From NCBI RefSeq assembly GCF_008370345.1, contig NZ_VTUU01000002.1:434001-498000 (forward strand): a stretch of 64,000 bases of DNA, read 5' to 3'. The notes under the pieces are model-generated. The model made no database searches. It was given only the letters and a program-made list of their open reading frames with translations, and had not been told where the DNA came from. Both the position numbers and the translations under genes were made by a program. This stretch comes from Marinobacter salinexigens. Its GTDB lineage: Bacteria; Pseudomonadota; Gammaproteobacteria; Pseudomonadales; Oleiphilaceae. Of this stretch, positions 26,552 to 34,802 are shown piece by piece; positions within the stretch are counted from its first letter, which is position 1; each line of letters starts with the position of its first letter.

Positions 26552-27439
26552 ATGACGACAGAACCAATGGTCAGTGTGGTGATCGCGACCTACAACATGG
26601 GGCAGTACTTGCCTGATGCGGTGTCGTCAGTTCTGGCGCAGAACTGGACTAATCTGGAAGTGATTGTCGTGGATGACGGATCTACAGATAACACGTCAGA
26701 CCGTATGGAAGTATTCAACGGTAACCCCCGAGTCAGGTATATACCTACAGAAAACCGGGGACAACCAAAAGCCAAGAACCGCGGGCTCAATGAGGCCAAG
26801 GGCGAATTTATCGCATTCTGTGATGCGGACGATCTCTGGGACCCCAAAAAGCTGCATGTACAGATGCCCCACTTTAACGATCCCACGGTAGGGGTGGTTT
26901 ACAGCGAGGTGACGTACATCGATCAGGATGGCAACCCGATCACCAAACCACAACCGTACGAAAGACACAGCGGGAAAGTAACCAATAATCTGGTAGTAAA
27001 AAACTTCGTGCCCTTCGGCAGCGCAGTTATACGCCGGCGGTGCCTTGAGCAGAACGGCTGTTTCGATGAAGCGCTTCCAATGGGCATTGATTGGGATCTT
27101 TGGCTACGGTATTCCGTTGACTGGCATTTCACCTATGCACCGGAAGTAACCTATATCTACCGGATTTGGCCAGGGCAGATGTCGAAGAATTTTCGTGGCC
27201 GGTACGACAATGCATTCAGGATTCTGAATAAATTCCTTGATAACCACCCGAACGCGATCAATGAAAGTCTTAAAGCGCGGGCATGGGCTGATATGTATAT
27301 CAGTCGGGGAATGGCTGTAGCTGGGGGGGAAGATCTATTTTGGGAGCCTTTGAAAGACATTTTTAATGGTCTTCGCCGTGATTTTTCATATATGCCGGCT
27401 TGGCGGGCTCTTATAAAATTAATTTTAAGGCGGGCCTGA
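26552..27439 (+). CDS. Glycosyltransferase family 2
   Basis: 295 residues from ATG 26552 (AAGG upstream). Opening VSVVIATYNMGQYLPDAV, then VIVVDDGSTDNTSD and AFCDADDLWDPKKL (the DxD-type metal site), then GIDWDLWLRYS, the acceptor-side ED-like motif. Typical soluble GT-A enzyme. It is the last gene with the GC-rich composition of the core locus; the next gene starts 7 nt later in AT-rich DNA. Confidence 0.9.
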   Translation: MTTEPMVSVVIATYNMGQYLPDAVSSVLAQNWTNLEVIVVDDGSTDNTSDRMEVFNGNPRVRYIPTENRGQPKAKNRGLNEAKGEFIAFCDADDLWDPKKLHVQMPHFNDPTVGVVYSEVTYIDQDGNPITKPQPYERHSGKVTNNLVVKNFVPFGSAVIRRRCLEQNGCFDEALPMGIDWDLWLRYSVDWHFTYAPEVTYIYRIWPGQMSKNFRGRYDNAFRILNKFLDNHPNAINESLKARAWADMYISRGMAVAGGEDLFWEPLKDIFNGLRRDFSYMPAWRALIKLILRRA

Positions 27440-27446
27440 TTCTTTT

Positions 27447-28424
27447 ATGAATAAATATATATATATATTTATAAGGTGGTTTTACGGGCTTTCCGTATGT
27501 CGTTTTTTGTCAAGAAAACATCCAAAAATTTTGATGTACCACAGAGTAACCCCGGGTGGAGATAATGGATCTGTTTCCCTAAATAATTTCATAAAACAAA
27601 TGGAGTTTGTTAAAAAAAATTTTAACCCGATTTCTCTTGATTACTTGCTGTCACGTCGCGATGACGAGAAAAAACCTAAGAATCCCATAGTGCTTACATT
27701 TGATGATGGGTATTCAGACTTTTATGAATATGCATTTCCTGTTCTGAAAAAGCTAGAGCTTCCAGCAACGTTGTTTATAACAACAGGGTTTGTTAATCAG
27801 GAGCTGTGGCTCTGGCCAGACAAGGTTAAGTACGCATTGACCGAAAACCCAAAAGTATCAAATAAATTTAATTTTGAAGAGATGGAGTTTGATCTAACAA
27901 ATAATATTGATTCTGTTTGGGGGTGTATAGCCGATTACTGTCTCACGTTGCCCGATAATAAAAAAACTGAGCTTATCGACTGTCTTTATCAAGAGGTAGG
28001 TTTGGAGATGCCTGCCCTTGCACCGGAAAACTATCGCCCGTTAACGTGGCTAGAGATCTCTAGGATGCGAGAATATGGTTTAGGGGTCGGTAGTCATTCT
28101 CATAGCCATCCAGTAATGACAAAGTTAGATGATGAGGAACTGAATCGAGAGTTGTTTTTATCAAAAGCTATAATAGAAGAAAATCTAAATATAAAAGTCG
28201 ATACGTTTTGTTATCCTAACGGCCAGCCACTTGACTTTGATGACAGGGTGAAAACATTCCTTAAGAGTAAATCGTACAAGTTTGCATTCGTCGCATATCC
28301 TGGAAGTGATCCATTGAAAAATAATTTAGAGATAAACCGCTATCCTATTGCAAATGACTGGATCGAGTTTGAAAAAACGGTTTCGGGATTTAAATATTTG
28401 ATTGGTAAAATTAATAGGGTATAG
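27447..28424 (+). CDS. Polysaccharide deacetylase family protein (NodB fold)
   Basis: 325 residues. ILMYHRVTPGG, VLTFDDGYSDFYEYAFPVL and LPATLFITTGF give the NodB catalytic Asp and metal site; GVGSHSHSHPVM supplies the two histidines, and FCYPNGQ a later motif. It is unlike the DUF3473 enzyme at 20948 and is probably a second, cargo-specific deacetylase. Codon use is AT-rich, in contrast to the genes upstream, which points to separate acquisition. Confidence 0.85.
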   Translation: MNKYIYIFIRWFYGLSVCRFLSRKHPKILMYHRVTPGGDNGSVSLNNFIKQMEFVKKNFNPISLDYLLSRRDDEKKPKNPIVLTFDDGYSDFYEYAFPVLKKLELPATLFITTGFVNQELWLWPDKVKYALTENPKVSNKFNFEEMEFDLTNNIDSVWGCIADYCLTLPDNKKTELIDCLYQEVGLEMPALAPENYRPLTWLEISRMREYGLGVGSHSHSHPVMTKLDDEELNRELFLSKAIIEENLNIKVDTFCYPNGQPLDFDDRVKTFLKSKSYKFAFVAYPGSDPLKNNLEINRYPIANDWIEFEKTVSGFKYLIGKINRV

Positions 28425-28434
28425 AGAAAACTTC

Positions 28435-29388
28435 ATGGTGTCAGATAGAATCTGGATAACGTGGGAGTACCATACTAGAAGCCGTAGTTTGTCAAAGGAG
28501 GTCGGCGCTGAATTATTTGAGATAGTAGTACCCGGAAACAGGGTGAAGAGGTATTTTATATCATCGATTAAAACTTTATCGATATTGAATAAGTTTGGTG
28601 GAAGGGTGGTTTTTTTCCAGAATCCATCGGTAATACTTTCCATCGTTATGATGCTGTATAAGTTTATTTCAAAAAAAAAGTTTGTCATGGATTGCCATAA
28701 CGCCGGCGTTTTCCCATTCGAGGGGAGAAGTAGAATTTTTAACAGCGTCTGCCTATTCTTAATAAAAAAAATGGATCTATCGATAGTTACAAATAAAGCC
28801 TTGTTTGACTATATAAACAAAAAAGGTGGAACTTCGATTGTGCTACCCGATCCATTGCCTATGAGGTTTTACCAAAATTTACCGTGCCTACCTAGTTCAA
28901 AACTGAAGGTTGTTTTCATATGCACTTGGGCGAAAGATGAACCATTTGATGAGGCTATAAAGGCATTTTCTAATATTGATGAACCCATAACTTATTATAT
29001 TACAGGTCGCCCCCCAGAGTCGTACAGTAATAAAGTATATCCGGAAAGTATAATTTTAACGGGATTTTTGTCGGATGATGAATATTTAAATCTAATTCAA
29101 AGTGCAAATCTTATTATAGATCTAACTCTCCGGGATAACTGCCTGGTTTGCGGCGCTTATGAGGCAATGGCAGCTGGGGTTCCTTGCATAGTAAGTGATT
29201 TCATGGTGTCTAGACAAGTTTTCAAAAAGGGGTTTGTTTATAGTGAAAATGATGTCAGCTCAATAACTAAGTCAATTAAGTTTTCGTTGAAAAACTTAGG
29301 GAATCTTAGCCAAGAGATGGTCAAGTATCGAATAGATCATCAGAATTTTATCAGAAACGAGATTGAAAAAATGGAGTTACTTTTATAA
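28435..29388 (+). CDS. GT-B glycosyltransferase (family 4-like)
   Basis: 317 residues from ATG 28435. The N-terminal Rossmann half is short and divergent. The C-terminal half keeps GT-B features: LKVVFICTWAKDEPFDEAIKAF, ILTGFLSDDEYLNLIQSANL and NCLVCGAYEAMAAGVPCIVSD, the last matching the GT4 donor-binding E-x7-E region. AT-rich. Function as a transferase is likely; substrate is unknown. Confidence 0.75.
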   Translation: MVSDRIWITWEYHTRSRSLSKEVGAELFEIVVPGNRVKRYFISSIKTLSILNKFGGRVVFFQNPSVILSIVMMLYKFISKKKFVMDCHNAGVFPFEGRSRIFNSVCLFLIKKMDLSIVTNKALFDYINKKGGTSIVLPDPLPMRFYQNLPCLPSSKLKVVFICTWAKDEPFDEAIKAFSNIDEPITYYITGRPPESYSNKVYPESIILTGFLSDDEYLNLIQSANLIIDLTLRDNCLVCGAYEAMAAGVPCIVSDFMVSRQVFKKGFVYSENDVSSITKSIKFSLKNLGNLSQEMVKYRIDHQNFIRNEIEKMELLL

Positions 29389-29506
29389 TTAAAGGTAATT
29401 AGCTGGACCCTTTTAAGTATTTTACTTACTGGACAATTTTGTCGACACTTGCTTAAATTTTACTTATCCAACTTCCATAACGACGATGCTAAGCGAGGGT
29501 TTACCT

Positions 29507-30625
29507 ATGAAGCTAAACAATTCGGGAGCAATCCTTCAAAGGATATCCTTTGCAGTAGGGCTCGTAGTGATATCGTCATCGGTTTTTTCGGAGCCTAGAA
29601 TTTCCTCCGTTACGGGCGAGTTGAGTGATGGCGGACAGTTGATTATCTCTGGATCGGGTTTTGGAAATTTTGGTGGGAGGATTATCGCTTGGGATGATTT
29701 TGAACAGCACAATATTGGGGAGTACGTCAATGGCTTGCAGTCAGAGATCGGTAAGGCTTGGAGTACCCAGTATGGATATGTGGGGCCAGGTCTGGCGGTA
29801 GACGGAACCAAGTCAGTTAGTGGTACAAAGTCAGTCAAAATTGATTGGTCTGCGGATGGTGGAAACTCGATAAGAGCATTTGGATGGAGTAGCGAAGGGC
29901 CGATAGATAAAATCTATATCAGTTATCACCGATACATGGAGGGGGCTTACAAAGCTGCCTCGGGATATAACCATAAGCAATTTTATCTATTTGGAACTAA
30001 TTCAGAGTTCCCTCAATTTATGCCGCTGATTCCTGGGGGTGAAACAGGGTGGGCCGTTTATAACAACTCTGGAAGCTTTTCACAAGTGCCAAGCGGAGAG
30101 CGAGGGTATAGCCTTCAGAAGTTAAGTTACTCCAACACAGAAGGCCAGTTTCAGAGGTGGGAATGGTTTTTGAAGCTGAATAGCCCCGAAACGAGCTACA
30201 ACGGAATCGTTGACGGTTGGGTTGATGGAGCAGTTAACTGGAATTTTGATGATTTTCGAATAGGGTATAAAAGCGGGTCTTTTGATGATTTCCGCTTAGG
30301 TCATATGGCTCAGGGCTTCACTGACTCGGCTCGGGCGTGGTTTGATGATGTTTATACAGCCACAACTCCTGCTAGGGCAGAAGTGTGTTTTTCCGCTGAG
30401 TGGGCAGCTTGTGGGAAAGAAAAAACTGTACTCATTCCCGACCCCGATCGGTGGGGAGATGGCCAAATTGTAGTTAACTTCAGACAGTCAAACTACTTGA
30501 GTCAGGGGAAACTATATCTGTATGTAATAGATAACAATGGAGTTGTTAACCAATCCGGATACCAATTGGATGCGGTTGTAGGTGGTAGTTTACCAATGCC
30601 ACCCAACCCAGTTCAGGTTCAGTAG
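29507..30625 (+). CDS. Secreted protein with IPT/TIG-like N-terminus, unknown function
   Basis: 372 residues from ATG 29507, which has GAGGG upstream; an earlier in-frame start at 29486 is less likely. The signal peptide ends near SSSVFSEP. It is followed by a short IPT/TIG-like strand pair (GELSDGGQLIISGSGFGNFGG) and then a Trp/Gly/Asp-rich region (IIAWDDFEQHNIG, FGWSSEGPIDKIYISYHRYM, SARAWFDDVYTAT) resembling lectin-like jelly-roll folds of glycan-binding or glycan-cleaving proteins. I cannot name a family. Its place inside the polymer cargo suggests it acts on or binds the exported polysaccharide. Confidence 0.5.
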   Translation: MKLNNSGAILQRISFAVGLVVISSSVFSEPRISSVTGELSDGGQLIISGSGFGNFGGRIIAWDDFEQHNIGEYVNGLQSEIGKAWSTQYGYVGPGLAVDGTKSVSGTKSVKIDWSADGGNSIRAFGWSSEGPIDKIYISYHRYMEGAYKAASGYNHKQFYLFGTNSEFPQFMPLIPGGETGWAVYNNSGSFSQVPSGERGYSLQKLSYSNTEGQFQRWEWFLKLNSPETSYNGIVDGWVDGAVNWNFDDFRIGYKSGSFDDFRLGHMAQGFTDSARAWFDDVYTATTPARAEVCFSAEWAACGKEKTVLIPDPDRWGDGQIVVNFRQSNYLSQGKLYLYVIDNNGVVNQSGYQLDAVVGGSLPMPPNPVQVQ

Positions 30626-30647
30626 GATTGTCCTTTGAGGAGCTAGG

Positions 30648-31280
30648 ATGGCTAAATATGCATTAAGTTTTATTTTGACTTTATTTTCTATTCAATCCGC
30701 CTATTCGAGTGTTATAGAGTATTCGTGGAACGGGCAGCTATATTTGCTTGAGGGTGGAATTGAAAAAGACGAGGTCAAGGTAACAAATTCTCTGATTTAC
30801 GACGACGAAAATGGAGAGATTACAGGTTTAAGCGTTTCGAGCGATATATTCAATTTTCGTAGTAACCAAATTGTATTTCCGACTTTTGAAATGCTTTCCA
30901 ATGAAGAGATATATTGGTATCTCGGTAGTTTCGAATTTAGCGCTGTAGACTTAGTTGCAGGGCTTCAGTGGACAATCGCTCTATATGATTTTAATATTTT
31001 CTTACCGGAGGCATATGCGCTTTTAGGGAATAGTCCTCTTGAATACTTAGACGAAGCTCATGTTTCAATTTATACGACAATTTTTGATGGCAGTGGAATC
31101 TCTTTTTCTGGCTTTACGGGCGAGAATATTCGTAGGGTCGTATCTGTAATAGAACCTAATAGCTTTTTGATTTTTTTATCTGGATTAATTTTATTATTTT
31201 GGTCTCGTTTCTTTAGTTTGCCTAAATTCAATAGTGATTTCATGCTTGACCTTCTAAAAGGAGATAGAGGTGGACGATAA
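30648..31280 (+). CDS. Exported protein with a noncanonical PEP-CTERM-like tail
   Basis: 210 residues. The signal peptide (AKYALSFILTLFSIQSAYSS) ends near residue 20. The C-terminal part has the sorting-signal layout: Glu-Pro (IEPNS), a hydrophobic helix (FLIFLSGLILLFW) and an Arg (SRFFSL). The leading Pro of PEP is Ile, and about 25 residues follow the Arg instead of the usual few. It could be a divergent exosortase substrate or simply a tail-anchored protein. GAGGAG precedes the ATG. The end overlaps the start of the broken methyltransferase by 11 nt. Confidence 0.55.
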   Translation: MAKYALSFILTLFSIQSAYSSVIEYSWNGQLYLLEGGIEKDEVKVTNSLIYDDENGEITGLSVSSDIFNFRSNQIVFPTFEMLSNEEIYWYLGSFEFSAVDLVAGLQWTIALYDFNIFLPEAYALLGNSPLEYLDEAHVSIYTTIFDGSGISFSGFTGENIRRVVSVIEPNSFLIFLSGLILLFWSRFFSLPKFNSDFMLDLLKGDRGGR

Positions 31281-32151
31281 AACACTAGATTCGCGACATA
31301 GATCTGAGGAAGCATTTCACGATCGAAAATACTCCACGGAAAATTCCTCTCCAAAGCACTATTCTTACGGTCCGACCTATCGCATATTTCAGAGTATGAA
31401 GGAGATGCTAGGCGATGTGAGTGATAAAAAAGATACTTGAATATGGCTGCGGTAACGGGTGGATGACTGCAGAATTATCAGCTATGGTCCCAGACACCTC
31501 AGTAGTTTTGACATTTCTGATGAGGCTGTCGGGACAACGAGTCAATTGTTAGAAAAAAAGGGTTTTATATCGGATGTCTCGGTCGAGAAAATGGCTGCAG
31601 AAAAGTTGAGCTATCCAGATAATTCATTTGATGTTATATTTGGGTTTTCGATACTCCATCATTTGGATTTGGATTTGGATTTGGATTTGGATTTGGATTT
31701 GGATTTGGATTTGGATTTGGATTTGGATTTGGATTTGGATTTGGATTTGGATTTGGATTTGGATTTGGATTTGGATTTGGACTTGGATGTAGCGATGGCA
31801 GAGTTATACCGGGTCCTGAAACCTGGTGGTTTGGCAATTTTTCCCGAGCCATTGGAGAGCAATCCTGTGATTAAAATATATAGGTATTTCACGCCGCAAT
31901 ATAGAACGCCTGATGAAGAGCCTATAAATATTAAGCAATTTGACCAGCGTGCGAGTAGGTTTTCTAGCTTTCGGTACGACTCTTATTATCTTGCCTCGCT
32001 GATTTCCTTTGTTTTTATATACTTGCCGAAGCTGTTATGGCTTTATAACCCAACGCTTTCTATTTTAGGTGGTCTGGATAAGGTTATTTTTAAAATTTTT
32101 CCCTTTTCTAAAAAATATGCTTGGTATTCAGTGTTTAGGATGGTGAAGTAG
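31270..32151 (+). pseudogene. SAM-dependent methyltransferase, frameshifted, with a dipeptide expansion
   Basis: The ancestral gene probably began with GTG 31270 (AAGGAG 6 nt upstream). Frame 1 stops at TGA 31438-31440. The SAM-binding motif I (ILEYGCGNGWMTAELS) reads in the +1 frame, starting just after the A6 run at 31426-31431, and frame 1 resumes at about 31505 (FDISDEAVG). An extra A in that run plus one small compensating indel would explain this. Downstream motifs are intact: SFDVIFGFSILHH, then AELYRVLKPGG. Between them lie 21 Leu-Asp repeats (see the repeat). The product would be a class I methyltransferase acting on the glycan. Sequencing error or transcriptional slippage is an alternative to a true pseudogene. 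Confidence 0.7.
31663..31788 (+). repeat. (TTGGAT)21 hexanucleotide microsatellite
   Basis: 126 bp made of 21 six-base units: 19 perfect TTGGAT, one TTGGAC and a final TTGGAT. It lies in frame inside the methyltransferase, encoding (Leu-Asp)21 directly after HH in a position where related enzymes have one or two such residues. Because the unit is a multiple of three, copy-number change alters length but not frame. Slipped-strand expansion from an original LDLD is the simplest origin. Confidence 0.97.
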
Positions 32152-32152
32152 C

Positions 32153-33478
32153 TTGATTTCTGAAACTAATGGTGGGTTTTTTGTAAAAAAAACGGTAAAT
32201 AGAAATTTTTCGGATCCTAAAAGGAAAGAAAGTAAAGTATTCGTTTTTTTGGTTTGTGTTTATATATTGACGTGGTACCTTCAGTTAAATGGTAGAGTTG
32301 GTATTTTAGGTGCAATAAGGTTCGAGTTTATTTTAGGCCTGCTCCTTAGTGCATCGGCGGTTTTTGTTGTGATTGGCTCTAAAGCAAAGCCAACTCCTTT
32401 GAAGTTTCCAGTCTTTATGCTTTTTTTTCTTTTGGCTTTATATACTGTGTTTTCGTATAACAGGGAGGCCTCTTTTAATATATTTTTTGATAAAGTTTTT
32501 AAGGCTTCTATGCTTGCCTTGTTTTTTGCTGCGTTCATAAAAAGCCCGTGGGCGCTCAAGTTGGCTATAGCGGCATTTTTATTAGCAATGTTTAAAATTA
32601 CCCAAGAAGGATTCTTGGGGTGGGTAACTGGATCGCTGGTTTGGGAAAATCAGGGAATACCACGGTTGCATGGTTCCACTGGAATGTACCGTCATCCGAA
32701 TTCTTTTAGCGGTTTAGCATTAGGGTGTATTCCATTTATCTATTTTTTGTATCCTGTAGTTAATAAATGGAAAAAAATATTTCTTCTGGTCTTGGCTTTG
32801 TTTTGTATTACTATTGTAGTTTTTACTGGATCCAGAACGGGTTATGTTGGCGCTGCATTGCTGTTCGTTTATTTTTTATGGCAGCAAACTTCTCGGACAA
32901 GAACTAAGGCCTTATTTTTTAGTGTAATAATGGTTATCGTGGTTATTCCATTTATTCCTCAGGATTATGTTGGTAGATTTGAATCTATCTTTACGCTTGA
33001 AGAAAAGGAAGGGGCGTCATCTGAAAAGAGGATTCAGATTTTGGAAGATGCGGCAATGGTTTTTATTGATAAGCCGTGGGGGGTCGGTGTTGGAGCATTT
33101 CCCTCTGTTAGAGCTCAAATGTTTGGACGTTATCAGGATACGCACAACATGTATTTAGAGCTTTTGACAAATATGAGTATTTTTGGGCTCGCCGCTTTTA
33201 TTTTTCTTGTTTATAAGTTGATATCTTTAAACAAGCGCCTACAACGTACCTTGGATGCACTGGATCACGATTCTTTTCATCATCAGGACATCCGTTTTTT
33301 GAACGCATTGTCAAAGGCGATAGTCGCGTTTCTCTTCCTGAGGTTAGTTTTAGGCGCGTTTGGAATGGATTCTTATGAAATATACTGGTGGTTTTCTATG
33401 GGTGTTACGATTTCCATTTATAGATGTGTGGAAAACATGAGTTATAGTTCCAAAAAACCTACTTCTAATTTTTTGTAG
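32153..33478 (+). CDS. O-antigen ligase/polymerase-like membrane protein (Wzy/WaaL family)
   Basis: 441 residues with about 11-12 hydrophobic helices and a large periplasmic loop. The family region is visible as TGMYRHPNSFSGLALG (the R-H loop), FTGSRTGYVGAALLF and then DTHNMYLELLTNMSIFGL (H-N-x-x-L). It most likely polymerises the repeat unit, since a flippase is also encoded in the cluster. The start is TTG 32153 with AGGATGG upstream; no later ATG fits well. Strongly AT-rich. Confidence 0.85.
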   Translation: MISETNGGFFVKKTVNRNFSDPKRKESKVFVFLVCVYILTWYLQLNGRVGILGAIRFEFILGLLLSASAVFVVIGSKAKPTPLKFPVFMLFFLLALYTVFSYNREASFNIFFDKVFKASMLALFFAAFIKSPWALKLAIAAFLLAMFKITQEGFLGWVTGSLVWENQGIPRLHGSTGMYRHPNSFSGLALGCIPFIYFLYPVVNKWKKIFLLVLALFCITIVVFTGSRTGYVGAALLFVYFLWQQTSRTRTKALFFSVIMVIVVIPFIPQDYVGRFESIFTLEEKEGASSEKRIQILEDAAMVFIDKPWGVGVGAFPSVRAQMFGRYQDTHNMYLELLTNMSIFGLAAFIFLVYKLISLNKRLQRTLDALDHDSFHHQDIRFLNALSKAIVAFLFLRLVLGAFGMDSYEIYWWFSMGVTISIYRCVENMSYSSKKPTSNFL

Positions 33479-33852
33479 AATATTAAATATAATAAGTTTC
33501 CATTGGTCCTTTGTTAGAGTTATTTTAATTAATTAAACTAATGCCAAGTTTTATTATTTTAAGTTTAACAAATAAGATTGCATATTTGTTGTTATTTTAG
33601 TCGTCGCACTTAGATGCGTTGTAGTTTTCTTCTTATTTTATGATTTTTGGTTTGTTGATGAATTAGGTTTTTTTAAATTGAATTTAATTATTTTTAAGGG
33701 TGTATCTCTGGATTTTTTTGTAATTGTTAGTGTTAAGATATAAATATTTTTAAGTTATATTGGTTTTTTAGTGGTCACGGTTCACACCCGCGACTTTATT
33801 AATCCTCTCGTTTACCTGCTTTGCTACTTTAATGCTTAGGAGTACCGCGTTG
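33479..33852. other. AT-rich intergenic stretch
   Basis: 374 nt of very AT-rich DNA between the polymerase-like gene and the IS3 remnant. I see no open reading frame with coding character, no hairpin terminator and no RNA gene. It probably contains the decayed left part of the IS element or lost cargo. Confidence 0.5.
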
Positions 33853-34507
33853 CGCCCATCAAGCAGTCCGCCTACGGTTACTTGCTGCTTCACGGGTTGT
33901 TAAAAGCCGAAGGGCTTGTGGTGAACAGGAAGCGGACGTATCGGGTTTACACTGAAGAAGGGCTTCAGGTGCGGACCAAAAAGCGTAAAAAGCTCCAGCG
34001 GCCACGGCAGCCAATTGAGGTACCAACGTGTGTAGATGAGCGCTGGTCCATGGACTTCGTTTCAGATCAGCTTGCCAGTGGTAGACGCTTCCGGGTGCTC
34101 AATGTCGTCGATGATTTCTCGCGTGAAGTCGTTGGTCAGTTGGTATCAGTCTCGATCAGTGGGCGCTAAGTCGCACGCTTTCTGGATCAGCTGCTTGAGC
34201 TACGCGGAATACCGAAAAAGATAACCTGCGACAATGGCGCGGAGTTTACCAGCAAGGCTATGTTCTTTTGGAGCCGGGAGGCTGGCGTTGAGCTTGGGTT
34301 CATCCAGCCTGGCAAGCCAACCCAGAACGCATTCGTCGAAAGCCTGAACGGCAAGTTCCGCAACGAGTGCTTGAATCGTCACTGGTTCAGAACGCTCGAC
34401 GAGGCGCGAGTAAAAAATGATTTGTGGAGAAACCACTACAACCAAGTGAGACACATAGTGCTCTTGGCTACGAGCCACCAGAACAATATGCGAAGCAAGC
34501 AGCATAA
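33853..34507 (+). pseudogene. IS3-family transposase OrfB remnant with nonsense and frameshift mutations
   Basis: The frame reads KQSAYGYLLLHGLLKAEG, then DERWSMDFVSDQLASGR, ITCDNGAEFTSKAM, GKPTQNAFVESLNGKFRNEC and WRNHYNQVR, i.e. the DDE integrase core of IS3 OrfB. A TAA at 34167-34169 interrupts it after SGR. A one-base deletion near 34451 shifts the end: the restored frame reads HSALGYEPPEQYAKQAA and stops at 34505-34507. OrfA and the OrfB N-terminus are missing. It is inactive. More GC-rich than the genes around it. Confidence 0.9.
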
Positions 34508-34802
34508 TGAAATCTCATCCGGGCTACGGTACTAACTGTGGGGAAAGGTCAGGATTAATAATCCTATACTGGAAGCCTAGGGATTGTCGACAGACTGGGT
34601 TTAGGAAACAGAATTCACTGCTTAAGAAAAGTTCTGTAATTATACAAATTGGTTGTCCCACGTTTTTTGGGGTCGCTAAGGTAGAATGACGTGGAGTAAG
34701 GTAATCAGAGAGTCGCGGGCTGAGCTGGCACTATTTTCGTATGTGTATTAAATAGTACAGGCTGTACATTTTGAAATGATTGGGTTTCTAACGGAAGATA
34801 TT
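34508..34802. other. Intergenic stretch with probable right end of the IS3 element
   Basis: The segment GTACTAACTGTGGGGAAAG followed by GTCA (about 34528-34550) resembles the terminal inverted repeat of IS3-group elements. No matching left end could be found. No gene is visible in the rest. Confidence 0.35.

Noticed and set aside
29389..29506. AAGTATTTTACTT-type small inverted repeat as an IS end or promoter
   Set aside because: Too short and AT-rich to distinguish from chance; no matching partner.
31663..31788. Repeat array as a possible CRISPR
   Set aside because: Units are six bases with no spacers and there are no cas genes.
31634..31892. Minus-strand frames encoding Asn-Pro or Lys-Ser repeats
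   Set aside because: Direct consequence of the TTGGAT microsatellite, not genes.
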